Assembly: GCF_000013045.1 (NCBI RefSeq)
Contig: NC_007677.1
Span: forward strand, 3,330,001-3,394,000
DNA from: Salinibacter ruber DSM 13855
Lineage (GTDB): Bacteria; Bacteroidota; Rhodothermia; Rhodothermales; Salinibacteraceae
Direction: 5' to 3'
Length of the DNA: 64,000 nt
Shown here: positions 25,959 to 35,344 of the stretch, one piece after another
How the letters are laid out: each line of letters begins with the position of its first letter
How positions within the stretch are numbered: position 1 is the stretch's first letter
Made by a program: the position numbers and the translations under genes
The notes under the pieces: model-generated
Told to the model about the DNA's origin: nothing
Databases searched by the model: none
The model's input: the letters and a program-made list of their open reading frames with translations, nothing else

Positions 25959-27392
25959 ATGCTCCCGACGGACTGGACGGTCGTGCGCTGGGTCGGTCTG
26001 CTCGTCCTCGCGTGGGGCGTCGCCATACCGCAGAGCGGGGCCCAGCCCAGCGGCGACGCCGTGGGGTACTCCGCGACGGTCTTTGCGGCGGGAGGATCGG
26101 GCGCCTCCCTCCCCTTCTGGCTCTCCGCCAACCGGTATGGGGTGATCGACCCCGCCTCCGCCAACGTGGGGCTCAGGCTTGCCGTCCGCCGCCCCTTTCA
26201 GCACCGTGGGTTCACCTACGCATTCGGGGCCGAGTTCGTGGGGCGGGCCTCCGAGGCGTCGACGGCACATGCGTCCGAGCTGTACGGCCGGCTTCGGTAC
26301 GGGGCCGTCCAACTCACCGTGGGCCGCCGGAAGCAGATGATTGGGCGCGTGGCCCCGAGTTTGTCGCTCGGGAGCGTCACCTGGAGCAAAAACGCCCCTC
26401 CGGTCCCCAAGGTCACCCTCTCGTCCGACGGCTACGTGCCAGTTCCGGGCACCGGTGCCCACGTGGCCCTGAAGGGCCACCTGGCCCACGGATGGTTCGG
26501 ACGCGAGCGGTTCGTCCGCAATGCGCTCCTCCACGAAAAGTCGTTGTATCTCCGCGCCTTCTCTCCAGACGCTCCCCTTCAGATCCACATCGGACTCGTG
26601 CACCACGCCCAGTGGGGCGGCACGCACCCCCGTCGGGGCGAAGAGCCGGTGTCGGTCCGCAACTGGCTGAGCACCGTGTTGGGCGAACAGGACGTTCTCG
26701 ACGTGCGCGCCAACGCCAACCACCTCGCCGCCTACGACCTGAGCCTCGACCTGGACCTCGGCGGCCTCCACGGCCGGGTGTACCGGGAATTCTACCACGA
26801 GGACATCCACAGCTTCCGATTTCGCAGTGCCCAGGACGGCCTCTGGGGCGTACGCCTTCGCCGCCCGGACGCGTCTGCCCTCGTGACTGCCGTGCTGTGG
26901 GAGCACCTCCGCATGACGCGCCAGTACGCCAAGTTCGTACAGGCGCCGGCGCGGGGCGATGCGACCTACTACCACCACGGCTTTTACCGCGACGGGTGGA
27001 CCTACCAGGGCCGGACGTTGGGAACGCCGCTCATTACCCCCGCCGCCCGTACCCCCGGCCTTCAGGACAACCTGCCGGGCATCGGCAACAGCATCGTTCT
27101 GGCCCATCACGTGGGAATTGAGGGCAGCCTCGGGGCAGACGTCTCCTACCGACTTCTGGGGACCTACAGCCGCAACTACGGGGCCCAGGGGGTCTGTGGG
27201 GGGCCTGCCTGCAAGTCGCGCGTCGACCAGCGCCGAGAACGGACCGATCAGTATTCGTTCCGGGTCGAGGTGCGCGGGCCGCTCCTCCCCCGGCACAACC
27301 TCCGGCTCCGCACCGCCGTGGCCATCGATGCGGGCGCCTTCTACGACGAGCGGATCGGGGCCTCATTTGGCCTCACCTGGCGGTCTCCTTAA
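25959..27392 (+). CDS. Wzi-like outer-membrane capsule assembly protein
   Basis: The 477-residue protein has a signal peptide ending at QSGAQP and a beta-barrel-like sequence of alternating hydrophobic strands. Family landmarks include LPFWLSANRYGVID near the N-terminus, TVGRRKQMIGR, LSLGSVTWSKNAPPVPKV, the central YHHGFYRDGWTYQGRTLGTP, and a C-terminal strand ending in a hydrophobic/aromatic pattern. Wzi is an outer-membrane lectin that helps anchor capsular polysaccharide; many Bacteroidota homologues lie near exopolysaccharide genes. Here the nearest sugar-nucleotide genes are about 10 kb away, so the polysaccharide partner is unknown. Confidence 0.82.
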   Translation: MLPTDWTVVRWVGLLVLAWGVAIPQSGAQPSGDAVGYSATVFAAGGSGASLPFWLSANRYGVIDPASANVGLRLAVRRPFQHRGFTYAFGAEFVGRASEASTAHASELYGRLRYGAVQLTVGRRKQMIGRVAPSLSLGSVTWSKNAPPVPKVTLSSDGYVPVPGTGAHVALKGHLAHGWFGRERFVRNALLHEKSLYLRAFSPDAPLQIHIGLVHHAQWGGTHPRRGEEPVSVRNWLSTVLGEQDVLDVRANANHLAAYDLSLDLDLGGLHGRVYREFYHEDIHSFRFRSAQDGLWGVRLRRPDASALVTAVLWEHLRMTRQYAKFVQAPARGDATYYHHGFYRDGWTYQGRTLGTPLITPAARTPGLQDNLPGIGNSIVLAHHVGIEGSLGADVSYRLLGTYSRNYGAQGVCGGPACKSRVDQRRERTDQYSFRVEVRGPLLPRHNLRLRTAVAIDAGAFYDERIGASFGLTWRSP

Positions 27393-27440
27393 TCCGGCCC
27401 GCCCCTGCTCGCGGACGGACAGAGCGAGCACGGCGAAGCG

Positions 27441-28211
27441 TCATTCCGCGACGGGGGCGGCCCGTTGGGCCATGAATCCGATGCGCTCCTCGTACCCGTA
27501 CGTCGACATGAGCACCGGATAGAAAGCCTCGTCCGCCCGCCGCACGCTCCCGTTCTTCGTCGCGAAGACCTCCCCCGCCTCCACGCGCCGAAAGTTCTCG
27601 GCGACAAACTCGAAGCCCCGCCCCGACGCGTCCCCGAACACCTCGTACACCGTTGGGGTGGAGCGGACGTAGGGACGGTCGATGAGTCCCTCGGCGGCCA
27701 GGAAGTGCAGCAGGATGCGATGCGCACTGGACGCCGCGCCCTCGTCGTCGTAGTACCCGCACTCGATCGCTATGCCCGTCACGTGCTCCGTCACCCCCCC
27801 GCCGACGTAGCTCATGTCGACGAGGCGGTCGAGACCGGTTGACCGAGCGAGTCGGCGGGAGGCCGCGTCTCCCCCCGTCGCAATGGCGTACGGGCAGCCC
27901 CGCGACTCGGTAGAGTGGAAGTCGATGACGGTGGTGCCCTCCAGCTCGCGTCGGAGGCGGGCCGCGAGGCGCACCTCGTGCTGATCGCTCGACGCGTCGC
28001 CCGGCATGGCCCGGTTCAAATCCGTATCGCAGAACCGGTAGCCGAGCTTGAACGCGCGCTCGTTGGCAAGGACGAACTTGACCGGGGCCTGCAGCGTCAC
28101 GTCGCCCGCCTTGAGGCGATTGAGGGCGTGCCACCCACAGGTCTCGTCGCCATGGACACAGGCCAGGATGGTATACTCCGGTCGGCCGTCGCCGAGGGTT
28201 TCAACGTGCAT
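27441..28211 (-). CDS. succinylglutamate desuccinylase/aspartoacylase-family zinc hydrolase
   Basis: The 256-residue protein has the zinc-binding HGDE motif (ILACVHGDETCGW, about residues 16-28), the FCDTDLNRAMPG segment, a second metal/catalytic region VIDFHSTESRG (His), and IAIECGYYDDEG (Glu). These are the marks of the M14-like AstE/aspartoacylase family, which removes acyl groups from amino acids. The natural substrate is not clear. It ends a three-gene minus-strand cluster with an ABM-fold protein (27 bp) and a MATE exporter. Confidence 0.82.
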   Translation of the reverse strand: MHVETLGDGRPEYTILACVHGDETCGWHALNRLKAGDVTLQAPVKFVLANERAFKLGYRFCDTDLNRAMPGDASSDQHEVRLAARLRRELEGTTVIDFHSTESRGCPYAIATGGDAASRRLARSTGLDRLVDMSYVGGGVTEHVTGIAIECGYYDDEGAASSAHRILLHFLAAEGLIDRPYVRSTPTVYEVFGDASGRGFEFVAENFRRVEAGEVFATKNGSVRRADEAFYPVLMSTYGYEERIGFMAQRAAPVAE

Positions 28212-28238
28212 TGCAGTCTAGACAGGTGAGTGTAGGGC

Positions 28239-28559
28239 TCATTGTTCGCGATTGTCGACGACCACGTCGTAGTGGACCGCCTCGTCCTCGAATCGGCGGA
28301 GCAGCGCGCGAGCAGCGGGCGGCACGTGGGCCTTCTGCGGATCCGTTCCCACGAAATGCCGAACCGCGTCCATCGAGGCGAAGCGCAGGACCGTCATGAA
28401 TGCCACGTCGTCCCCGTCCGGCCGTCGATACACCGCCGCCCCGCGAAAGCCCTCACCGCTCTGGGCTGCAATATCGGGCAGAATCTCGGTCCGGAGCAGC
28501 CGCTCGTAGCGGTCCGCGTCGTCCCGGGCCGTCCACCCCCGCCACACGCGAGCAATCAT
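28239..28559 (-). CDS. ABM-like dimeric alpha/beta-barrel protein
   Basis: The 106-residue protein begins MIARVWRGWTARDDADRYER, has a DVAFMTVLRFASMDAVRHFVG core and ends with an acidic tail. Length and pattern fit the antibiotic-biosynthesis-monooxygenase/stress-response dimeric barrel superfamily. Members include small oxygenases and heme-degrading enzymes, but no catalytic residue identifies a role here. It lies between the AstE-like gene and the MATE gene on the same strand. Confidence 0.7.
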   Translation of the reverse strand: MIARVWRGWTARDDADRYERLLRTEILPDIAAQSGEGFRGAAVYRRPDGDDVAFMTVLRFASMDAVRHFVGTDPQKAHVPPAARALLRRFEDEAVHYDVVVDNREQ

Positions 28560-28661
28560 GAGAATGTGGGGTTGTGTGAGGAGCAGGAGTGACGCTCACC
28601 TTCAGTCAGCCGTTCGTCGCACGCAGGAAGCCCTCCGCCCCCACGACGACGCGACGAGGCG

Positions 28662-30140
28662 TTATCCCGACCGCGTCTCCCCATCCGCCGGCACCTCGAC
28701 CGCCGACGCCGGGGGCGCCGCCCCGTTCGCATCGGTCGGCACAGCCTCTTTTCTAACGGCCCGCCCCACCTGGCGGTGGAAGCGCGCGAGCAGGAGGACG
28801 GACGCCGCGGCGAGCCCCGTTACCAGCCCCCACCAGAGGGCCTCGGGGCCGCCCCCGCCGCGCACCCCCCACAGGTAGCCCGTCACCAGCCCGATGCCCC
28901 AGTACGTCCCGACCGCAATGCCCATCGGCACCCGCGTGTCCTTGAGGCCCTGGAGGGCCCCGTGGGCCGCCACCTGCAGGCCGTCGAACAGCTGAAAGAC
29001 CGCCGCCACCCCCAGCAGCTGCACCGCCAGCGCGATCACCTCGGTGTTGCCGGGATCGGAGAGGTCCAGGTACAGCCCCACGATGGGCCGCGGCAGGGTC
29101 CAGAAGAGCGTGGCCGTACCCGCCATGAACAGGGTCGCGAGCCCCATCGCCATTCCGCCGGCCCGACGCGCCCCCGCCTCGTCCTGCGCCCCGGCCGCCT
29201 GCCCCACCCGCACCGTGCCCGCCATCCCGATGCCGAGCGGCACCATGAACGCGAACGCCGCACACTGCAGGGCCACCTGGTGGGCCGCGAGCGCCGTCGT
29301 CCCCAGCGTGCCCATCATTACCGTCGTGACCATGAAGAGGCTCGACTCCACGCCCCGCGACGCCCCCATCGGCGCCCCCACCCACACGAGCTCACGCAGA
29401 TACGCCGCGTCCGGCTCCCGGAGGCGCGTGAACACCTCGTAGTCCGCGAACGGCGCCGTGCGGTGCACGAACAGGGCCAGCAGGCCGAACAGGACCGAGA
29501 AGACGATGGTGCTCGCCCATCCCGTTCCCGCCAGCCCGAGCGCCGGCAGGCCCCAGTACCCGAACATGAGCACCTCGTTGGCCGCGATGTTCACCCCCAC
29601 GCCGACGAACGCGATGATCGTCACGGGCAGGGGGCGCGACAAGCCCTCCACGAAGCTCCGTAGCGCAGCGAACCCGAGAAACGGAAGGATGCCCCACCGG
29701 ATGGCGTCGAGGTACGCCGTGGCGCCGTCAATCGTCGCCGGCTCCTGCCCCGTCCACCGCAGCACCGGCTCAATGGTGCTCAGAATCAAGAGAACGACCG
29801 CGCCCAGCCCCCCGGCCAGCCAGAGCCCCTGCCGCACGCTCCGTCCCGCGGCCGCCGGGGCCTCCGCACCCACTGCCTGCGACACCATCGGCCCCACGGC
29901 CCGGACCATCCCCATGCCCATGATTGCGAAGAAGAAAAAGACCGTGTGCCCGAGTGCCACGCCCGCCAGCGCCTCCGGCCCCAAGCGACCCACCATCACC
30001 GTGTCCACGAAGCTCATCGAGATGTGCGCCAGCTGGGCCGCCACGACGGGCCCCGCCAGGCGGAGGGTGGCGCGAAATTCACGGTACAGGGCAGCAGAAA
30101 ACACGGAGGTGGCGGACAGAGAAAACGCTTGATTGATCAC
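28662..30140 (-). CDS. MATE-family multidrug/cation exporter
   Basis: The 492-residue membrane protein has twelve hydrophobic helices in two halves. Family motifs include MSFVDTVMVGRLGPEALAGV near the N-terminus, GVGVNIAANEVLMFG, and the second-half repeat AAHQVALQCAAFAFMVPLGIG followed by VRVGQAAGA. MATE proteins extrude drugs or organic cations using Na+ or H+. A Na+-coupled mode would suit a halophile but is inferred. The start is uncertain: GTG at 30140 (followed by INQAFSL) gives a normal N-terminus; GTG at 30104 is an alternative. The upstream extension of the frame is low-complexity and Arg-rich. Confidence 0.88.
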   Translation of the reverse strand: MINQAFSLSATSVFSAALYREFRATLRLAGPVVAAQLAHISMSFVDTVMVGRLGPEALAGVALGHTVFFFFAIMGMGMVRAVGPMVSQAVGAEAPAAAGRSVRQGLWLAGGLGAVVLLILSTIEPVLRWTGQEPATIDGATAYLDAIRWGILPFLGFAALRSFVEGLSRPLPVTIIAFVGVGVNIAANEVLMFGYWGLPALGLAGTGWASTIVFSVLFGLLALFVHRTAPFADYEVFTRLREPDAAYLRELVWVGAPMGASRGVESSLFMVTTVMMGTLGTTALAAHQVALQCAAFAFMVPLGIGMAGTVRVGQAAGAQDEAGARRAGGMAMGLATLFMAGTATLFWTLPRPIVGLYLDLSDPGNTEVIALAVQLLGVAAVFQLFDGLQVAAHGALQGLKDTRVPMGIAVGTYWGIGLVTGYLWGVRGGGGPEALWWGLVTGLAAASVLLLARFHRQVGRAVRKEAVPTDANGAAPPASAVEVPADGETRSG

Positions 30141-30575
30141 TCCATCCAACGCGGGGCCGGAACTGCCGTTCGTCACGCCGACGGGGAGACGTGCCCGTTT
30201 CGGGAGAACTTCCCGTTCGCAATCGTCCCTCTCGGGGGTGCCGGCGCGGACGTCATGACGGCGCTCTGGTGTGTCAACACGATCCGCCCTGAGACACCGG
30301 TGAGACAGGCGTGCTACACCCCATGGCAAACTGGGGCGTCGTCGTGCCCTCCTTCTTCGCTCCCCCCCCTTCGTCCCTCGCCAGTGGACGGGCATATTGT
30401 GCCCATACTGTGAACTACTGCGGCGCAGCGGGGCCCGGTATGCGCTTTGTATTTCGTAGAGGGCAGACACACTCGACGCGATGAAGGCCCACAGGCTTCC
30501 CAAACGGGCGAACGGCTTTGTACCGAACGAGCTCGACCGCGCGCCGAAATATTCTCACCAAGTCGATCACACGCC
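30141..30575. other. 435-bp divergent intergenic region, no gene seen
   Basis: The region lies between the MATE gene and the lipoprotein gene and should contain both promoters. Motifs are not clear enough to name. No RNA gene or repeat is recognised. Confidence 0.35.
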
Positions 30576-31415
30576 ATGACACGATCCGCACTCCTACGCT
30601 CCCGACTCGCTCCGCTGGCCCTCGCCGTCGCCCTGGTCGTTGCCGTCACCGGCTGCGACTCCACCGGCCCGTCTACCAGCGGGGGCGGGGAGGTACAGGT
30701 GGGCTTTTCGACATCCTCTTCGACCTCCACGTCGTCGACCAACGCGCTCGCCAAGGCCGCGTCCGACTCCCTGGTGCTTTCCGGAGCAAATGGCGACACT
30801 CTGAATATCCACGACATCCGCCTGATCGTCGACAAGGTGAAGCTGGAGCAGGACGGGGAGGACCAGGACGGCGACGATGACGGAAACGACAGCACGGAAG
30901 TGGAAATCGAGCGCGAAGTCGAAGTCGAGCGCCCCAGCTTTCTGGACCTCCCGCTACAGGGATCCGAAATCTCGCCCGTGGCGGCCGGAGACGTGCCCGA
31001 AGGAACCTACAACGAGTTCGAGTTCGAGGTCGACGACCTCGACGACGATGAAGGGAATGCCCAAGCCCTGTTGTCGGAGATTCGGGAGGACGAGGGATTC
31101 TCGAACTGGCCCGAGGACGCGAGCATGGTCGTCGTCGGCACCTTTGCGCCCGCCGACGGCACGCCGACCGCCTTCACGGCGTACTTCGCAGCCGAAATTG
31201 AGGTCGAGCGGGAGTTGCAAACGCCCCTGGAGGTGACCGGCGATGGGTTCTCCCGCGAGCTCATCGTGCGGCTCGATCCAGGGCAGTGGTTCACACGCAC
31301 GGACGGCACCCCCGTGGACCTCTCCCAGTCCGACTACGATGCGCGTGAGGAGCCGGTAGAGTTCGAGGCCGAGTACGAGTTCGAGGACGGCGTCTCCGAA
31401 ATTGAATTTGATTAG
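30576..31415 (+). CDS. DUF4382-type lipoprotein
   Basis: The 279-residue protein has a lipoprotein signal ending VVAVTGC (Cys about 25), a Ser/Thr-rich linker, then a domain starting VQVGFS and containing NIHDIRLIVDKVKLE, ISPVAAGDVPEGTYNEFEFEV and LDPGQWF. This is the DUF4382 pattern seen in many marine and halophilic bacteria. A highly acidic insert (about residues 90-115, rich in Asp, Glu and Gly) interrupts the domain and could bind calcium or simply reflect salt adaptation. The function is unknown; the protein is probably exposed on a membrane surface. Confidence 0.75.
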   Translation: MTRSALLRSRLAPLALAVALVVAVTGCDSTGPSTSGGGEVQVGFSTSSSTSTSSTNALAKAASDSLVLSGANGDTLNIHDIRLIVDKVKLEQDGEDQDGDDDGNDSTEVEIEREVEVERPSFLDLPLQGSEISPVAAGDVPEGTYNEFEFEVDDLDDDEGNAQALLSEIREDEGFSNWPEDASMVVVGTFAPADGTPTAFTAYFAAEIEVERELQTPLEVTGDGFSRELIVRLDPGQWFTRTDGTPVDLSQSDYDAREEPVEFEAEYEFEDGVSEIEFD

Positions 31416-31448
31416 GCTCGGGCCCCCACCAGAGAACCGAGCCAAGCG

Positions 31449-31497
31449 GCCTGGCCGGATGGGGACAATGCCCATCCCGGTCAGGCATTGCTTTTTG
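31449..31497 (+). terminator. rho-independent terminator after the DUF4382 gene
   Basis: The arms GCCTGGCCGGATGGG and CCCATCCCGGTCAGGC pair nearly perfectly around a short loop. They are followed by ATTGCTTTTTG. It lies 34 bp past the stop. The rest of the 331-bp gap (31416-31746) holds nothing recognised. Confidence 0.75.
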
Positions 31498-31746
31498 TCC
31501 CTGCGGGCTCGCTCAGCGGTCTTCTCGGGGACCCTCGACACGTTGACCGGGCGGGCCGTTCTTCCAGAACCGACGCCCCACGCCCCGTTTCGACCCCTCG
31601 AAGAGACCGCCGTGGTGCGCAGAACGGCTTCCCACCCGTCACGCAGCCAATCTTGCGTCTGCCCGGTACGGGACGCGCCCCGCACCGGGCCGGAAGGCCG
31701 GGGCCGAGCACGAGAGCGAGAACGCCCCCCTCGCCGGCTCACGCTC

Positions 31747-32367
31747 TCAGATGCCGCTCTGCGCGACACCCTCGCAGCTTTCGACGGACTGATGGCGTGC
31801 CGGATCGCCGCCCCGCATCACGCGCAGTCCGTCTTGCATGGTCGTACGCCAGCACTGGTCGTAGACCGAGCAGTAGCAGACGGTGACGTTCAGCTCTCCC
31901 GCCCGAACTGCTCTCTGGATCTGTCGGACAGGTCGGAGCTCCGTGTCGTCGTCGGCCTCCAGGGCAAAGAGGTCTTCCCGATCGGACTGGGGCGGTAGCA
32001 CTTGCCCGCTAATGAGCGAGAAGGAGTACCCGATGGTATCGGGGTTGACATCGGCCGCGGTCACACTTCGGAGCACGGTGTCCCAGTCCGACCGCACGCC
32101 GTCCCGATGCGTCACGTTCGCCGCCCGAATGCGCGCCGGGCCGACGCCGGTATTCCGGACGACGAGTTCCACGCTACGGCCCGAGAAGCTGGGCCCCACC
32201 TCCACGTGCGGCCACGCCGAGGCCCGCTGCTGCTGACGCATCAGCGATGCCTCGTAAATGGAGACGAACAGGCCGCACAGGCTCAGCAGAATGGCCGACA
32301 GGCCCACCAGCATCTGTGGGCTGGAGATCCAGTCGGAGAATGATTCTTCGACGTTTTCCTCGATCAT
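31747..32367 (-). CDS. single-span membrane protein of unknown function
   Basis: The 206-residue protein has an acidic cytoplasmic start (MIEENVEESF), one transmembrane helix (MLVGLSAILLSLCGLFVSIY, about 19-38) and an extracytoplasmic domain. That domain contains WPHVEVGPS, ELVVRNTGVGPARI, a VTVCYCSVYDQCW segment with three cysteines and a Ser/Glu-rich tail. The NTGxGPA motif recurs in poorly characterised membrane proteins in many bacteria. The function is unknown. Its start lies just 29 bp beyond the 3' end of the S9 peptidase gene on the same strand, so co-transcription is likely. Confidence 0.65.
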   Translation of the reverse strand: MIEENVEESFSDWISSPQMLVGLSAILLSLCGLFVSIYEASLMRQQQRASAWPHVEVGPSFSGRSVELVVRNTGVGPARIRAANVTHRDGVRSDWDTVLRSVTAADVNPDTIGYSFSLISGQVLPPQSDREDLFALEADDDTELRPVRQIQRAVRAGELNVTVCYCSVYDQCWRTTMQDGLRVMRGGDPARHQSVESCEGVAQSGI

Positions 32368-32396
32368 GGCGACGAGCCCGTGCTTGCGCCGAACAG

Positions 32397-35198
32397 TTAT
32401 CGAGACACCGCGGCTTCCTCCTGCCGCTCCACCTGCTCGAGAAACGGCACGCCGTCTTGAATCCACGCCGGGCCCTCGTCGCCCTTCAAGTAGTGGTCAA
32501 ACCATTCCAGGACCCGGTTCCGGTAGTCGACCGTGTTTTTCTCCTTGCGGCTGATGCCGTGATTCTCGCCGTCGTAGACGAGGAAGGCGAGCTCCTTGTC
32601 CGCCCGGCGGGCGGCGTTGTAGAACTCCACGCCCTGGTTGAACTCCACGGCGCCGTCGTCGGTGCCGAAGGCCATGAGGAACGGCGTGTTGAGCGATTCG
32701 ATGTGGTGAAGGGGCGAGTTTGCCACGTAGGCGTCCATGTCCTCCCACGGCGGCACGCCCATCCGTCCCTGGCTGATCTCAAAGATGCGGGCGTCGGTGC
32801 CGCCGCTCCGCCAGTAGATGGAGTTGTACATCGAGACCATGTTGGTGAGCGGGGCCCCCGCCACTGCCGTCGCGAAGAGATCCGTCTGCGTGGCGGTGAA
32901 CGTGGTCTGGTAGCCGCCCCAGGAGTGCCCCACCAGCCCGATCCGCGAGGTGTCCACGGCGGCCGCTTCGGCGGCAGCCTGCACGCCCGGCACGATGGCG
33001 TCGACCGCCGAGTTGCCCGGGTCGCGCGGGCGGTACGTGATGTCGGGCTGGAAGACGATGTAGCCCTCCTGCGTGAACGTGGTGGTGTTGTACGGGTGCT
33101 CGCGGGTGGGCACCACGTAGCTGCGGGCCTGTGGCGAGCGGGTCTCGTAGATGTAGGTGATCATCGGGTACGTCTTGTCCGGATCGTAGTCCGCCGGGTA
33201 GAACAGCGCGCCCTGCAGCTTCTTGCCGTTCGCGTTTCGGAAGGCGACGAGATCGGAGCGGCCCCAGGCGTAGTCGTCCTGGAACGGGTTCGTGCTGGTC
33301 ACCTGCCGGGCGTCGGCGAGCTGCGGGCCGGCCCGGAAATAGTCGGGCGAGTCCTCGAAGTCCTCGACGCGGTAGGCGTAGACATCAGCGGAGTCGGCCT
33401 TCGTGAGGCCGGTCATCATCTTCGGCTTCCACACCATGCGCTCCGGCGTGTCGGTGAGGGCGGACGCCCGGGCGTAGCCGTGCTCCTCCGTCCATTCGTC
33501 GTAGAGGTCCCAGTAAATTGGCTCGTTGCGCGGGATGACATCCGCCTCACCCGGCGCCTCGTCCGTCAGGTCGACGTAGCGGTGCCGCACCGAGTCGGCC
33601 CGGCCCGTGGTGAGGCGCTCCGTGGACGAGCCATCCGGCGCGATCCGCCACACGTCGTACTCGCTGTAGACGAGCACCGACCGGTCGCCCGCCGTCCACC
33701 CGGCGATGCCGAAGGGCGGCTTCTGCTCCACGGTGTGGTCGTCGTCCACGTCCACGACGGGGACGGGCACATCCGCAGTGATCGTATTGGTGGTCTCCTG
33801 CTGGAGATCGTAGGCGTGATACTGATCGTTCTTGAGCCAGAGCAGGTAGCGGCCGTTCGCGCTCGGGCCCTCAAAGAACTGCACCTTCTCGGCCACCTGT
33901 TCGCGCTCGCCCGTCGCCACGTCGATCGCGTAGAGGTCGTGGTAGACGGGGCCGAACATGCGCTCCTCGCGGTAGGGCGTCTGGTCGAGGCCTACGGCCC
34001 GGGCGCCGCCGTGGAGCACCTGCACGTCTTCGGTCAATTCGGTGCCGAGGCGCGTCCAGTGGGCCTCGCCGCTGCGGCCGAGGTGCCAGGCAGTGAGATA
34101 GTTGTCCTCTCGGTCCTGCTCGGCCTGCACCTCCTGGCGCGGGATGATCTCGACATCGCTCGTGTGCCACACCTTCACGCCGGCGGGGCCGTAGTCCTCC
34201 AGCGAGTCGGCGGCCGCGGAGTCGGCCTGGGCCGTGTCCGGCGCGACGGCCTCCCGCTTCTGGACGCCAAAGAAGAGGCGCTCGCGCTCGGTGGCCCACG
34301 CCGGCGTGCGGTGGTCCACGATGCGGAGCGAGTCGGGAAAGGCGCCTGCGGTCGCCGGGTCAAACTGACGGCGCTCGGGCGCGCCGTCGTTCACGCCGGT
34401 CCACGCGAGCACCACGTGGGTCTCGTGCTGCCAGTCGTCGGAATCGCGGGCCCGCAGCGCGGCGAGGTCGTCCTCGGCCGGACGCCAGGAGAGGCCGGTG
34501 TAGTCGCCCGGCGTGGAGGCGAGGGTCTGGAGTCGTCCGGTGGCCGCGTCGTAGAGGCGCACGCCGTTTCCGGTCTCGGTCCGGCCGTCGATGGTGAGGG
34601 CGAGGTGCGGGGCCTCGTGCTGCCACGCCATGTCGGCCACGTTGCCGAAGCTGGTGTAGGTTTCGGCCTCCAGGTCGCGGACCAGCAGGTCGGCCCCACG
34701 CAGGTCGTCCGGCGCCTCCTGCGGCGGGTAGCGGCGCATGGCAAGGTAGCGCCCCCCGTCGCTGAAGGCAAAGCCCGACACCGCGGGCACGACGGTCGTG
34801 TCGCCGGTCGCCAGGTTCAGCAGGCCCAGCCTGCGCCGGACGGGCTTTTCCTGCTTGCGGCGCTTCTTGCGCCTCTCCTCCGACATGCCGATCGAATACG
34901 CGAGCCACTGCCCGTCGGCCGAGAAGGCCGGGCTGCGCCCAAAGGCGACGGTGCGCGTGGTGTCGCGCCGGGTGTGGTGGATGCGCAGCTCGTGGTTGCC
35001 GTTCACGCGGCGGATGGGGGTCGCCATCCAGGTGCCCTCGGGCGAGAGGGTGGCGCCGCCCAGGCGCTCCCACTGCCCGTAGTCGGCTTCATCGAGCGGG
35101 GCGTCGGCCGGCTGGGCCCGAGCCGGCCCGGAGGCGATCGTGAGCAGCACGGCGAGACAGACGGCGAGGGGAAGACGCAGGGCGCCAAAACGGGACAT
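32397..35198 (-). CDS. exported S9-family prolyl oligopeptidase-like serine peptidase
   Basis: The 933-residue protein has a signal peptide (cleavage near GPARAQ), a long beta-propeller-like N-terminal part (repeats such as PAFSADGQWLAYS and GFAFSDGGRYLAM), and a C-terminal alpha/beta-hydrolase domain. The Ser motif GLVGHSWGGYQT, the Asp region MAFGTDDGAVEF and the His in DGENHGISRK complete the triad. S9 enzymes cleave short peptides, often after proline. An export signal indicates periplasmic peptide breakdown. The start at 35198 is chosen for its signal peptide. Confidence 0.88.
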   Translation of the reverse strand: MSRFGALRLPLAVCLAVLLTIASGPARAQPADAPLDEADYGQWERLGGATLSPEGTWMATPIRRVNGNHELRIHHTRRDTTRTVAFGRSPAFSADGQWLAYSIGMSEERRKKRRKQEKPVRRRLGLLNLATGDTTVVPAVSGFAFSDGGRYLAMRRYPPQEAPDDLRGADLLVRDLEAETYTSFGNVADMAWQHEAPHLALTIDGRTETGNGVRLYDAATGRLQTLASTPGDYTGLSWRPAEDDLAALRARDSDDWQHETHVVLAWTGVNDGAPERRQFDPATAGAFPDSLRIVDHRTPAWATERERLFFGVQKREAVAPDTAQADSAAADSLEDYGPAGVKVWHTSDVEIIPRQEVQAEQDREDNYLTAWHLGRSGEAHWTRLGTELTEDVQVLHGGARAVGLDQTPYREERMFGPVYHDLYAIDVATGEREQVAEKVQFFEGPSANGRYLLWLKNDQYHAYDLQQETTNTITADVPVPVVDVDDDHTVEQKPPFGIAGWTAGDRSVLVYSEYDVWRIAPDGSSTERLTTGRADSVRHRYVDLTDEAPGEADVIPRNEPIYWDLYDEWTEEHGYARASALTDTPERMVWKPKMMTGLTKADSADVYAYRVEDFEDSPDYFRAGPQLADARQVTSTNPFQDDYAWGRSDLVAFRNANGKKLQGALFYPADYDPDKTYPMITYIYETRSPQARSYVVPTREHPYNTTTFTQEGYIVFQPDITYRPRDPGNSAVDAIVPGVQAAAEAAAVDTSRIGLVGHSWGGYQTTFTATQTDLFATAVAGAPLTNMVSMYNSIYWRSGGTDARIFEISQGRMGVPPWEDMDAYVANSPLHHIESLNTPFLMAFGTDDGAVEFNQGVEFYNAARRADKELAFLVYDGENHGISRKEKNTVDYRNRVLEWFDHYLKGDEGPAWIQDGVPFLEQVERQEEAAVSR

Positions 35199-35344
35199 CG
35201 TCGGGCGGCGGATCGATGGGCAGATGCGAGCAGTCGTCGATTGAAGCGAGGGGGCCGGCGAGACTGTTCCCGGCACCTATGGTCGGAGGACGGGCGTGCG
35301 GCCCCCGTTGTTACAGAGGAGCGTGGCGCCAATGGGCACCCTGC

